The notes below the pieces were generated by a model, which saw nothing but the letters and a program-made list of their open reading frames with translations, did no database searches and was not told the DNA's origin. The position numbers and the translations under genes were made by a program. From NCBI RefSeq assembly GCF_963676275.1, contig NZ_OY781091.1, forward strand, positions 1,280,775 through 1,344,774: a stretch of 64,000 nt of DNA, in the 5' to 3' direction. Numbering within the stretch: position 1 is the stretch's first letter; the number at the start of each line of letters is the position of its first letter. Positions 53,511 to 62,608 of this stretch are shown here, one piece after another. The DNA is from an uncultured Cohaesibacter sp. GTDB taxonomy: Bacteria; Pseudomonadota; Alphaproteobacteria; Rhizobiales; Cohaesibacteraceae.

Positions 53511-55628
53511 ATGCAAAGGCTAGGGGCCGTTTTTATCGCCATTTGTATGGTCGCCATCTCTTTGTCTGTCGGAGCCATGCTGCATCTCAAATTCGGCTTG
53601 TCGATTACCGAGGCCTCTCCCTTTTCCTTTGGCATCCTGCTGACATTGCTGCTGGTGCATTATCAGATCTCCCGCGTGCGCGATCGCCTTATGCTCGATG
53701 AACAGATGGATGATCTCACCCGCCTCAAGCTCGCCCTGACAAAGGAAGTGCAGGATGTACGCGATATGGCGCGCGAGCTGGATAGCACGGTGACCAACCG
53801 TCTCGAAAAGGAGATGGAACCCATTCTGGCTGAGCTGGACGTGATCGGCACTTTGGTCAAGCAGTTGGCAGAAAGCTGCGCCGATCTTGACGACCGGGTG
53901 CAGAAGGGCGACCGGCAGGTTGCCGAAGTGCATGCAAAGCTCGTGGCAGCAACCGGTTCTGTCAAGGAGTTGGAGGAACATCTGCGCGCCAACGCGCGCT
54001 CTCTGGCCGCAAAAAGTGAAAGAGCGGCAAGCGAGCGACTGGCAAGCGAGAGATTGGCGTCCACTCCTGCCCCGACGTCTGCGGCCGAGCGGAATATGCT
54101 GCATCCAGAGCCGATGACGCCGGAGCCCATGAAGGATGAGGGGCGGGGCTATGCGACCGAGCGTCAGAACTCATATTCGGATGAGCCTCAAGCCGCACGG
54201 CAATCCCTGGAAAGCCAGTCCCCAGAACGCCAATCCCCTGAACGCCAATCTCTTGAGAGGCTGCAGGGCGGCCTGACCGGTCGGCATGAAAAACAGGTGT
54301 CGCCAGAAGACGAAATCGCAGTTCGCCGGGCGCTGGCGCTTGGCCATATCGAGCTTTTTATGCAGCCGATCGTCTCGCTGCCAATGCGCAAGCCACAGTT
54401 CTATGAAGCGCTGACCCGGCTCAAGAAGGATGACGGGGATGTAATCACGCCGGATATATTCCTGCCGGTCTGCCGCAAGAATGCGTTCCTGCCGATGCTG
54501 GATCGCCTTGCAATAAACGAGGCTTTCCGCCTGTTGCGCCGATTGGCTGACCGTGGCCATCCGGTTGATCTGTTCTGTAACCTGTCACTGGAGAGTCTGG
54601 CCGACAGCGATTTCTTTGCCCTGATGCGCGATCTGTTCGATCAGAATCGCGATCTCGCTCCCCATGTCATTCTTGAATTCGCGCAGGCGGATATGCGCAG
54701 CTTCGGCTTGATGGAGGAAGAAACCATCAAGCTGCTCAGTTCCATGGGGTTCCGCTTCTCGGTTGATCGCGTTACCAATCTCGCGGCAGGCTTTGACGAC
54801 TTTGCCCGTCAGGGCGTCAAATTTGCCAAGATCGCGGCCCCCATCCTGACCCATCGCGAAGCTGGCCGCGGACTGGATATCCATCCCGCCGATTTCTCGC
54901 GCCTGCTCTCACGCAAGGGCATGGATCTGATCGTCACCCATGTCGAAAGCGAGACGGATCTCGTCAATCTGATCGATTACAACATCCATTTGGCACAGGG
55001 TAATCATTTCGCGCCCGCCAAGGCCCTCAAGGGCACGGCGCCCGCTGTGCGTGCTATCGAGAAGTCCGGTACGATTGCGCAGCAGCAACAGGCCGCCGCA
55101 ACCCAGCGCGATCCCCGTCTGGACAATCGCGGGATGGACAATCGCGTCCAGCCCAAGCCGCGCATTTCTGCCGGCGCGGTGCAATCCATTGCCAATCGCG
55201 TGCCTCCCGCCCCCGCTCCTCAGAGCGCTCAGGTGGCAAATCGCCCGGCTGCGATGGCGCCTTCTGCCCATCCTGCAGCCGCAAGGGCAGATACGCGCGC
55301 TCCGTCCAACACTGGAGGAGATCGCGTTCTGGGTGAAAATCCACGCATCGCTCAGGCATTGCGTGCCATGGCAGCAGAGGATGGCAACAAGAGCGAAGGT
55401 CGCGATCACTTCCGCGCAGTTCTGGCTGAAGCGGCAGGCCTGCTTGAGCCGGGGACAGTTTCCGCTGGTGGCCTTAATGGCGGCGTTGCACCATCCGTCA
55501 GGGCCACAGCGCAGGATCGCCCTCAACAGCAAAGGATCGCTGGAGCGCGCTCTGACCGGCTCCCCGCCGCAGATGACTTCGGCCTGCAAACAGGCACAGA
55601 TCGCGGTCAGTATATTGAAGTGTCCTGA
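53511..55628 (+). CDS. TipF-like membrane protein with degenerate EAL domain
   Basis: A 705-residue protein with two N-terminal membrane helices (LGAVFIAICMVAISLSVGAML and SPFSFGILLTLLLVHY), a long coiled coil (~60-165), a linker with repeated SPERQ-type units (~225-250) and an EAL domain (~275-520). The EAL signature (FYEALTRL), NLS, LEF and VKFAKI positions persist. The DDFGTG loop is DRVTNL, so a metal aspartate is lost and catalysis is doubtful. The order TM-TM-coiled coil-EAL matches Caulobacter TipF, a c-di-GMP-binding flagellar protein. A Pro/Ala/Gln-rich C-terminal extension of ~180 residues is additional. The ATG at 53511 with CGGAG is the start. Confidence 0.85.
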   Translation: MQRLGAVFIAICMVAISLSVGAMLHLKFGLSITEASPFSFGILLTLLLVHYQISRVRDRLMLDEQMDDLTRLKLALTKEVQDVRDMARELDSTVTNRLEKEMEPILAELDVIGTLVKQLAESCADLDDRVQKGDRQVAEVHAKLVAATGSVKELEEHLRANARSLAAKSERAASERLASERLASTPAPTSAAERNMLHPEPMTPEPMKDEGRGYATERQNSYSDEPQAARQSLESQSPERQSPERQSLERLQGGLTGRHEKQVSPEDEIAVRRALALGHIELFMQPIVSLPMRKPQFYEALTRLKKDDGDVITPDIFLPVCRKNAFLPMLDRLAINEAFRLLRRLADRGHPVDLFCNLSLESLADSDFFALMRDLFDQNRDLAPHVILEFAQADMRSFGLMEEETIKLLSSMGFRFSVDRVTNLAAGFDDFARQGVKFAKIAAPILTHREAGRGLDIHPADFSRLLSRKGMDLIVTHVESETDLVNLIDYNIHLAQGNHFAPAKALKGTAPAVRAIEKSGTIAQQQQAAATQRDPRLDNRGMDNRVQPKPRISAGAVQSIANRVPPAPAPQSAQVANRPAAMAPSAHPAAARADTRAPSNTGGDRVLGENPRIAQALRAMAAEDGNKSEGRDHFRAVLAEAAGLLEPGTVSAGGLNGGVAPSVRATAQDRPQQQRIAGARSDRLPAADDFGLQTGTDRGQYIEVS

Positions 55629-55819
55629 TCCGGCTGATGCTTTGAAGTGGCCTCGGCGCCTGATTGCAGCATGAGCTTCATCTTCCGCTAACAGAGCGAC
55701 CAATTGTCGCGTTGCACACATGTTTGCGCAGCATGTCGCGTGCCTCCTCTTGACCTTGTATTTCTTACAAGAGACAAGAAGTGGAACCTGAACCGACTTC
55801 TCGACAAAAAGGGATCGCC

Positions 55820-56677
55820 ATGTCTTCCCGCATCGCTGGCCTTTCAGCCATTGCGCCGAATTACAAGGGACTGCTGTCCGATATCTGGGGTGTTCTGCAT
55901 AACGGGGAAACCGTCAATGGCGGCACAGTCGAAGCGCTGACGAAATTCCGCGCTGACTATGGCAAGGTGATCTTGATCACCAATGCGCCGCGCCCTGCCG
56001 CCAAGATTTGCGAACAGCTCGATGGTCTGGGCGTGCCGCGCGAATGCTATGATGGAGTGGTCACCTCGGGCGATGTCACGCGGGCCGCCCTGCTGGCAAC
56101 AGGCAAGAAGCGGGTGTTTCATCTGGGGCATCCCCGCAATCTCATCCTGTTTGAAGGGTTGGATCTGGAACTGGTTGGCGAAGACGAAGCCGAGATGATC
56201 TGCTGCACCAGCCTGTTGGATAATCTCACCGAAACAACCGATGATTATGACGAGCAGCTGCATCGCCTTGCAAGGCGGAAACTGCCATTCGTTTGTGCCA
56301 ATCCGGACCGGATTGCAGATCAGGGCAACAAGCTGGTCCATTGCGCCGGTGCGCTGGCAGACAGATATGAGGCCTATGGCGGCCAGATCATCATGGCAGG
56401 CAAGCCCGAGGCCCCGATCTATGATGCCTGTCTTGCCAAATTCGCCGAACTGAATGGTGCGCCTCTTGCAAAGTCCGATATTTTGATCATCGGCGACGCC
56501 TTGCCTACGGACATGCGCGGCGCTCATTATCAGCAGATCGACGCACTTTTCATCACTGCGGGCATCCACGCGCAGGATTTCGGCCCGATGGATGCTCCCG
56601 ATGATGAGCGGGTCAGCCTGCGTCTCACCCATGAAGATGTGGAGACCGTGGGCTTCATGACTCGCCTTGGATGGTAG
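55820..56677 (+). CDS. TIGR01459-type HAD hydrolase
   Basis: A 285-residue HAD-superfamily protein of the NagD-like class IIA. Motif I is LLSDIWGVLHNG (~18), where the second aspartate position is Trp, as is usual for this alphaproteobacterial family. ILITNAPRP carries motif II, AGKPEAPIYD motif III and IIGDALPTDMRGA motif IV. It is probably a small-molecule phosphatase. AAAAGGGA precedes the ATG at 55820. It is followed by the ygfZ-like gene on the same strand with 99 bases between. Confidence 0.92.
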   Translation: MSSRIAGLSAIAPNYKGLLSDIWGVLHNGETVNGGTVEALTKFRADYGKVILITNAPRPAAKICEQLDGLGVPRECYDGVVTSGDVTRAALLATGKKRVFHLGHPRNLILFEGLDLELVGEDEAEMICCTSLLDNLTETTDDYDEQLHRLARRKLPFVCANPDRIADQGNKLVHCAGALADRYEAYGGQIIMAGKPEAPIYDACLAKFAELNGAPLAKSDILIIGDALPTDMRGAHYQQIDALFITAGIHAQDFGPMDAPDDERVSLRLTHEDVETVGFMTRLGW

Positions 56678-56776
56678 CTGGAAAGAAGGCCCCAGCCACC
56701 TATATCTGATACCGATATCTGATATGTATATGCAGGCGCGGCAATATGGCCGCCGCACGCCAAAAGGGGAACAGTC

Positions 56777-57616
56777 ATGTCCGAGCAGCCGATTCTTCAT
56801 CTTGCAGACCGCGCCGTTGTCCATCTTTCCGGCGCCGATGCAGAAAGCCTGTTGCAGCGCCTGATCACCATCGATATGGACGATCTGCAAGAGGGAGAGT
56901 TACGCCATGGTGCCTTGCTCACCCCGCAAGGCAAGATCGCGCTGGATTTTCTGCTTTCCCGTGAGGGCAAGCTCTTCCGCTTTGATCTGGACCGGGAGCT
57001 TCTTGCCGTCTTCACCAAGAAGATGACCCTCTATCGCATGCGCTCGGATGTGACGATTGCCGAAAGCGACGAGCGCGTTGGTGTTGCCTTCTCTCTGCCG
57101 ACCGACCAACAGGCCGTCGCCATGCGGGACATCCGCTCCGATCTGCTGGGCTGGCGTCTTTATGGCAAGGGCGAAGCATGGCAGGCGTCAACTGAAGGCG
57201 AGCGGGACTATCTGGCCCGTCATCTGGACGCCATCATTCCGCAAGCCGGGCTGGATTTTGCTCTTGAGGATGCCTTCCCCCATGACATCAATATGGATTT
57301 CCTCGGCGGTCTTGATTTTGCCAAGGGCTGCTATGTCGGTCAGGAAGTGGTCTCACGCATGCATCATCGCGGCACCGCCCGCAAACGCCTTGTGCGCATC
57401 GAGGCCGATACCGCACTGCCCGAAAGCGGCACGAGCATTATGGCAGGTGGCAAGCCTGTCGGGGCTATTGGTGCCGTGCTCGACAAGCGGGCGCTGGCCA
57501 TCGTCCGGCTGGACAGGGTTGCCGATGCTCTCAAGGAAGGTCTGTCACTGACGTCCGGAGACACGCCAGTGCGTGTCATTTTGCCAGACTATGCCGATTT
57601 CACTCTGGATCCCTGA
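56777..57616 (+). CDS. YgfZ/GcvT-domain folate-binding protein
   Basis: A 279-residue GcvT-fold protein. The diagnostic KGCYVGQEVVSRMHHRG (~188-204) contains the conserved cysteine of YgfZ/IBA57 proteins, which bind tetrahydrofolate and help mature certain [4Fe-4S] enzymes. The N-terminal half has the folate-site sequence HGALLTPQGKIALDFLL. AAAAGGGGA precedes the ATG. It may share a transcript with the HAD gene. It may serve Fe-S enzymes such as the radical SAM protein and ETF-QO of this window; that is inference. Confidence 0.9.
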   Translation: MSEQPILHLADRAVVHLSGADAESLLQRLITIDMDDLQEGELRHGALLTPQGKIALDFLLSREGKLFRFDLDRELLAVFTKKMTLYRMRSDVTIAESDERVGVAFSLPTDQQAVAMRDIRSDLLGWRLYGKGEAWQASTEGERDYLARHLDAIIPQAGLDFALEDAFPHDINMDFLGGLDFAKGCYVGQEVVSRMHHRGTARKRLVRIEADTALPESGTSIMAGGKPVGAIGAVLDKRALAIVRLDRVADALKEGLSLTSGDTPVRVILPDYADFTLDP

Positions 57617-57768
57617 TCCTTCACAACCACGGGTAAAGACGAGGAAGGCTAGCGGGTCAGGGTGGTTTTTGATTATACTTAACAAAAAATCAAAGCTTAT
57701 CCCCAGATCAATCCTTTATTAAGCATATTTCACTAGCCTGATGACATTGGGGATGAGGAATAGCTCAG

Positions 57769-58104
57769 ATGTCAACTGACTTGCTAATATTGGATGCGCT
57801 GGTTGCGGATATTGCCGATTTTGCCAGAAAGCAGATAGAAGAGGGCGATCTTTCAGGACCGCGCTTTGGCTCTTATGTCAAACTGGCCTGGTGTACACAG
57901 TCCGGTACGCCCTGTTATTCCGATTGTCAGAATATCATCGATGCCTTGCAAAAACTGCGCGCGCTCGATGATAGCGAAGAGGTCGACAATTTCTATGTTT
58001 CCATGACCGCAGCGAGCATGGAAGCTTTCCCGCAAACCGCCACGACATTGAGCGATTTTGACGCCATCCGCCGCATGGGGGCAGCCCTGCGCGAAGTGGC
58101 GTGA
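57769..58104 (+). CDS. Small protein of unknown function
   Basis: A 111-residue soluble, acidic protein with no recognised domain. A helical N-terminus (LLILDALVADIADFARKQIEEGDL) is followed by a segment with three cysteines (WCTQSGTPCYSDC) that could bind metal or form a disulfide. It lies between ygfZ and the convergent moaB. A near-CtrA site (TTAA, 7 bases, TCAA, ~57678) precedes it. Codon use is ordinary, so it is probably real. Confidence 0.65.
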   Translation: MSTDLLILDALVADIADFARKQIEEGDLSGPRFGSYVKLAWCTQSGTPCYSDCQNIIDALQKLRALDDSEEVDNFYVSMTAASMEAFPQTATTLSDFDAIRRMGAALREVA

Positions 58105-58193
58105 GCCGCTCACACGCCTTGCGTCATTTCCTGTCCCATCAAAGGCAACAGCCCGCAGGGGCTGTTCATGCATGATCTGGTGATAAGCACCGG

Positions 58194-58754
58194 TCAGCTG
58201 CGCGCCTTTTCTCTTTTGAGATGCTCATCAAGCCGTGGCATGATCTCGACAAAATTGCAGGGACTGTGGCGATAGTCCAGTTGCGGGGCAAAGATCCCGT
58301 CCCATGCATCCTTGCAGGCTCCGCTGGAGCCGGGAATGCAGAAAATGAAGGTTGTTCCCGCCAGCCCTGCCGTCGCGCGCGACTGGATGGTGGATGTGCC
58401 GATGGTCTCTAGAGAAATCTTGTGAAACAGCCAGGAAAAGCCGTCCATCTGCTTGTCAAACAGCGGCATCATGGCCTCTGGCGTGACGTCCCTTCCGGTA
58501 AAGCCCGTGCCCCCCGTCGAGATGATGACATCCACCTCCTTATCAGCAATCCAGGCCTTTGCCTTAGTCTGGATCATCTCCACATCATCCCGGACAATGG
58601 CACGGTCAGCCAATCGATGCCCGGCCGCCTGCAGGCGATCGACAAGAAGCTGACCGGACTTGTCATCGGCCATGGTGCGCGTATCGGACACGGTCATGAT
58701 GGCGATTTTCAGCGCGATGAAGGGGCGCGGCGTATCGGAATGGGAATGGGCCAT
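58194..58754 (-). CDS. moaB: Molybdenum cofactor biosynthesis protein MoaB
   Basis: A 186-residue MoaB/MogA-fold protein that adenylylates molybdopterin or assists metal insertion. Core motifs are IMTVSDTRTMADDKSGQLLVDRL (~18-40), IISTGGTGFTGRDVTPEAM (~76-94) and FCIPGSSGACKDAWDGIF. AGAGGA before the ATG at 58754 picks this start over one 12 codons earlier. No other moa/moe gene is in the window. Confidence 0.92.
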   Translation of the reverse strand: MAHSHSDTPRPFIALKIAIMTVSDTRTMADDKSGQLLVDRLQAAGHRLADRAIVRDDVEMIQTKAKAWIADKEVDVIISTGGTGFTGRDVTPEAMMPLFDKQMDGFSWLFHKISLETIGTSTIQSRATAGLAGTTFIFCIPGSSGACKDAWDGIFAPQLDYRHSPCNFVEIMPRLDEHLKREKARS

Positions 58755-58878
58755 GGCGTCTGTCCTCTCAGGCGAAAGATGAACGAGCAAATGAATGCAA
58801 AGCAGTCTTTGACCGATCTAGGGGGCAAGATAGGGGACATGTCAAGCCGGTGATAAAATCAGGGCCTGTTAACAGCCG

Positions 58879-59499
58879 CTAGCGGCCGATATAGCGATCC
58901 CGGCGATGGTTGATGGCGATGATGCCATTGAGCACAAAGGAGCCGAACACCGACCAGGCCACGATCTGCCATGGAAAGAAGAAAAGCGCCGTTGCAAAGA
59001 TGACGAAATCGAGCAACTGCTGCACATATCCTGCCCTAAAGCCGGTAAATTCCTGAATGGTGACCGCCATGGCACCCGCTCCGCCGAGGCTGCCTTCATG
59101 GCGGATGATCGCCAGCAAACCGGCCCCGACCATGGCCCCGAAAGCCAGCATGCCGACCAGAGGATCCAGATGCTCAAAGCTGATGGCCGGAGAGACGAAT
59201 TTCATCATCGCCGACATGCCCACCACGCAGATGACGGACTTGATGGTGAAGCGCAGGCCCATGCGATGATAGGTGAACCAGTAGAAGGGGATATTGACCA
59301 GAAAGAAGACCGTACCGAAATCATAATCGGTGAGATAGGAAATCAGCAGCGCAAGCCCCGCCGTTTGGCCGGTCAGAAAGCCAAGATGGGTGAGAAACAC
59401 CATGCCCAGAGAACAGGCGAAAACGCCGAAGGTCAGCCCTTGTACATCTTCAAACAGGCTATGTCTGGCACTGGGTTCGCTCTTCGTCTCTTCGCTCAT
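58879..59499 (-). CDS. YitT-family membrane protein
   Basis: A 206-residue inner-membrane protein with five or six helices of the YitT/DUF161 type: LTFGVFACSLGMVFLTHLGFLTGQTAGLALLISY near the N-terminus, then GMLAFGAMVGAGLLAIIRHEGSLGGAGAMA. It lacks the C-terminal soluble DUF2179 domain found in Firmicutes homologues. GGAAAGA before the ATG at 59499 fixes the start. Function unknown. It is on the moaB strand, 124 bases upstream of it. Confidence 0.87.
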   Translation of the reverse strand: MSEETKSEPSARHSLFEDVQGLTFGVFACSLGMVFLTHLGFLTGQTAGLALLISYLTDYDFGTVFFLVNIPFYWFTYHRMGLRFTIKSVICVVGMSAMMKFVSPAISFEHLDPLVGMLAFGAMVGAGLLAIIRHEGSLGGAGAMAVTIQEFTGFRAGYVQQLLDFVIFATALFFFPWQIVAWSVFGSFVLNGIIAINHRRDRYIGR

Positions 59500-60254
59500 G
59501 GTCTTTCCGGTCCGATTGGGGGCAATGATGGGATGTTGATTTGCATCTAAAGAAATCGGGCGAAGGATGCCAGAGGAAATCGTCAAAAAGACCATTCGTC
59601 ATTGCAGCCTTGCTGAAAATGCGGAGCATGAACCGCTCAACGAACAAGCATTCGCATGAGATAGCCAATGGTGGATGTCAGAAGGAGAGGGGAAAAAGTG
59701 AATACGATCCACCTTTGGAACATTGCGCGTTTGGGGGACGCATAGGCAATTTCACCGCTAAACCATGTTTTGCAGCCATCGTTATGGGGACGAAGAAAGC
59801 TGCTGCATCGTTTCTGCGGAGCCAAAGGCGGATCGCAGGTTCAGCCACCCTTGCGGAGCGCCGAACCACTTCAGTCTTGAGTTGGGGAGGATTTCTTTTT
59901 TTAATATATGCTTTTTTTAAGCGGGCATCAGTAAAAGCCACATCTCCTGAGACCCGGGGCAGCTTATAATGCATCCAGCATGAATGAAGTCTGAGTGTTT
60001 CATTCATTTTATGTTCATATTGGCAACGATTAGGCAGTGATTGTTGCCAAAAAGAGAGCGTAGTGAAATTATTTCAGCAGGTCTAGCTGAATTTTGCTTC
60101 AACTGCATGACAGAGTTGATAAGCCCATCTGAGCAGAAGATAAGCACAGTGCAAAATCGCACTTTTCATATGGTGCCGATTGCATTAGGGTCCGCTCGAG
60201 CCTTTGAGGCTACATACTTTGGATTTTCCACTTCGAACGAGACACTTTAGGACG
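59500..60254. other. Intergenic region upstream of glyQ
   Basis: About 755 bases. No convincing gene is seen; open frames at 59541-59969 have basic, low-complexity products. An 8-bp inverted repeat TTGGCAAC / GTTGCCAA with a 15-base gap (60020-60050) could be an operator. The last 130 bases should hold the glyQ promoter. Confidence 0.45.
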
Positions 60255-61202
60255 ATGACCGACATTCTTGCCCCTCACATGCAGCCGGAACGCTCTTTTC
60301 AGGGAATGATCCTCGCGTTGCAGAATTATTGGGCCGATTACGGCTGCGCAATTCTCCAGCCCTATGACATGGAAGTCGGTGCCGGTACGCTCCATCCGTC
60401 GACCACCCTGCGCGCGCTTGGTCCGCGCCCATGGAATGTTGCTTACGTGCAACCGTCGCGCCGTCCGACAGATGGCCGCTATGGCGAGAATCCGAACCGT
60501 TTGCAGCATTACTATCAGTTTCAGGTTCTGCTCAAGCCAAGCCCCAAAGAGTTGCAAGAGCTTTATCTTGGGTCACTCAAGGCCATCGGTATCGACAGCT
60601 CCATTCATGACGTGCGCTTTGTCGAAGATGATTGGGAAAACCCGACGACCGGCTCATGGGGCCTTGGCTGGGAATGCTGGTGCGATGGCATGGAAGTGTC
60701 CCAGTTCACCTATTTCCAGCAGGTGGCAGGCATTGAATGCGCACCGGTTGCTGGCGAACTAACCTACGGTCTGGAACGTCTGGCCATGTATGTGCAGGGT
60801 GTCGACAATGTCTATGACCTCAATTTCAACGGGCGTGATGGCGATGAGCGCATCACCTATGGCGATGTCTTCCTGCAGACCGAGCAAGAATATTCCCGCC
60901 ACAATTTCGAATTTGCCAATACCGAGATGCTGTTCCGCCATTTCTCCGATGCTGAGGCTGAATGTCGCTCGCTATTGGAGCAGGGCGAGAAGGCTGGCAG
61001 CGAAGCTGGCATGCATTATTGCGTCTTTCCCGCCTATGACCAGTGCATCAAGGCATCTCACGTCTTCAACCTGCTTGATGCCCGCGGTGTGATCTCGGTG
61101 ACCGAACGTCAGAGCTATATTCTGCGCGTGCGCGAGCTGGCCAAGTCCTGCGGCGAGGCCTTCCTCAAGACAAAAGCCGGTGGCCTCGGCTATGAAGGCT
61201 GA
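60255..61202 (+). CDS. glyQ: Glycyl-tRNA synthetase alpha subunit
   Basis: A 315-residue class II synthetase subunit that joins GlyS to form the alpha2beta2 enzyme. [31 protein letters not shown] and [36 protein letters not shown] are diagnostic (motifs 1 and 2), and GLERLAMY is motif 3. The start at 60255 follows an AGGA; an ATG eight codons later is possible. A strong terminator follows, and glyS does not come next on this strand. Confidence 0.96.
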   Translation: MTDILAPHMQPERSFQGMILALQNYWADYGCAILQPYDMEVGAGTLHPSTTLRALGPRPWNVAYVQPSRRPTDGRYGENPNRLQHYYQFQVLLKPSPKELQELYLGSLKAIGIDSSIHDVRFVEDDWENPTTGSWGLGWECWCDGMEVSQFTYFQQVAGIECAPVAGELTYGLERLAMYVQGVDNVYDLNFNGRDGDERITYGDVFLQTEQEYSRHNFEFANTEMLFRHFSDAEAECRSLLEQGEKAGSEAGMHYCVFPAYDQCIKASHVFNLLDARGVISVTERQSYILRVRELAKSCGEAFLKTKAGGLGYEG

Positions 61203-61230
61203 TCAGGCGCGCATTCCTGCAAGATAATGA

Positions 61231-61264
61231 AAAACCGGCCTCCATATCTGGGGCCGGTTTTTTT
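61231..61264 (+). terminator. Terminator of glyQ
   Basis: A perfect 10-bp stem (AAAACCGGCC / GGCCGGTTTT) is followed by further T residues, 28 bases past the glyQ stop. On the other strand it can also stop the convergent FecR-type gene. Confidence 0.93.
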
Positions 61265-61293
61265 ATGACGCTGCCTGTTAACCGTGGCTCTTG

Positions 61294-62301
61294 CTATTTC
61301 TTCTTGCCAGCATTGCTGTTGCTGGTCGCGTTGCTGCTGGCATTGCTGCTCGATGATTTACCCGCACCATTGCTGTTGCCCGGGCTTGATGAGCTGCTGG
61401 AACTTGAGCTGTTGCTGCTGGAGTTCGAAGAACTGTTGGAAGAATTGCCTCCGGCATTGCTGCTGGATGAATTTCCCGCCCCGTTGCTGTTGCCACCTGC
61501 ATTGTTCGACTTGGATGAGGAACTCGAACTGTTTGATGAGGCATTGCCGCTCGCATTGCTGTTCTCGTCATCCGAAGTCGAAGTGCTGGTGACTTCTTCG
61601 CGGACCTCTTCAATGCTCGCTGTCTCGGCCTTGGTGCCGGGTTTCAGGGCAACGATTTTGCCCTTCACTATGACCGTGGCGTAGAAATTGGGCTTGGTGA
61701 TCTTGGCCTTGATTGTCCGTATGGCGGGTTTCTTACCCTGTGCCTTGACGCTCATCCGGGTTTGCCCGTTGAGCCCCTTGGCAACTGCCGCGCTCTGGCC
61801 ACGGGTGATTTCCGTCGTGTTGCCAGTCTCGCCGTCCGAAACTTCAACCCGTCCCCGATTAACTGCGACATTGGAGCGATTTTTGACCACATCAACCGTA
61901 AAGACGGTTCCCTTGACCACGGCCGTCAGATAGGGGGTGCGCACAGAAAAATGCTGCACATCCTGTTTGTTGACGGTCAATTGCAGGCGGCCACTCTGTT
62001 GCAGGATGACAGTCTTGCCCTGCTGGATATATTTCGCTGGCGGGATCGCCATGATCGCACCGGGACCGACCTGTATGCGCTCCTTGCCCCGGATCAACAG
62101 CAGGCGCGTGCGATCTTTGGTCGACAAGGTCTGGCCCGGCTGCAACACAGATCCCTTGCGCACCTTGATTGCCTTTTTGTCTTTTTCCGCGATATAGGCT
62201 TGACCCGTGATTTTCTCCACGGTCCAGCTTGCGGTTGCCTGCGAAAAGGCATGCAGGGGCGAGAAGACCAGAAACAGGAGTATGAGCGCAATGTGCCGCA
62301 T
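61294..62301 (-). CDS. Exported FecR-domain protein with Ser/Asn-rich tail
   Basis: A 335-residue secreted protein. The signal peptide ends at HAFSQA. A FecR-like beta-domain spans ~28-170 (VRKGSVLQPGQTLSTKDRTRLLLI; VRTPYLTAVVKGTVFTVDV). A second strand-rich part runs to ~235. The last ~95 residues are almost only Ser, Asn, Gly and Ala, ending GKKK. No TonB-type transducer or ECF sigma gene adjoins, so it is not a classical FecR regulator; FecR domains of this kind also occur in surface and adhesin proteins. The tail DNA is repetitive GCTGCTG-like sequence. AAGGACGAG precedes the ATG. Confidence 0.85.
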   Translation of the reverse strand: MRHIALILLFLVFSPLHAFSQATASWTVEKITGQAYIAEKDKKAIKVRKGSVLQPGQTLSTKDRTRLLLIRGKERIQVGPGAIMAIPPAKYIQQGKTVILQQSGRLQLTVNKQDVQHFSVRTPYLTAVVKGTVFTVDVVKNRSNVAVNRGRVEVSDGETGNTTEITRGQSAAVAKGLNGQTRMSVKAQGKKPAIRTIKAKITKPNFYATVIVKGKIVALKPGTKAETASIEEVREEVTSTSTSDDENSNASGNASSNSSSSSSKSNNAGGNSNGAGNSSSSNAGGNSSNSSSNSSSNSSSSSSSSSPGNSNGAGKSSSSNASSNATSNSNAGKKK

Positions 62302-62608
62302 GAGATGCTCGTCCTTGAATGAATTTGTGCCGACTTCGGAAAGTCTGCAAATAGCTTGGCAAAAATGACGAGTTCATCTAAATGTCACATTAATATCTGC
62401 AAATATTTAAATATATTTCCGTTGTTTGATGGATCTTCTGCATCTTAAGGTAAATAGGTGATTACCGCAGATGTGGGTAAAGCAAGATCGCCCACTTTTG
62501 GCAAAAGTGGCAAATATTGATAAATGGGATATCTTCTCGCACTCCAAGCGTACCAGAACAGTGCTGCAGCATAGTCTGGCCGGGACTGGGGGCAAGGGAG
62601 GGGTGCTG
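62302..62608. promoter_or_regulatory. Upstream region of the FecR-type gene
   Basis: 307 bases, AT-rich next to the gene. A near-perfect 19-base palindrome (CCACTTTTG-G-CAAAAGTGG, 62492-62510) has a one-base centre and no U-run, so it suits a protein-binding site rather than a terminator. Confidence 0.5.
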
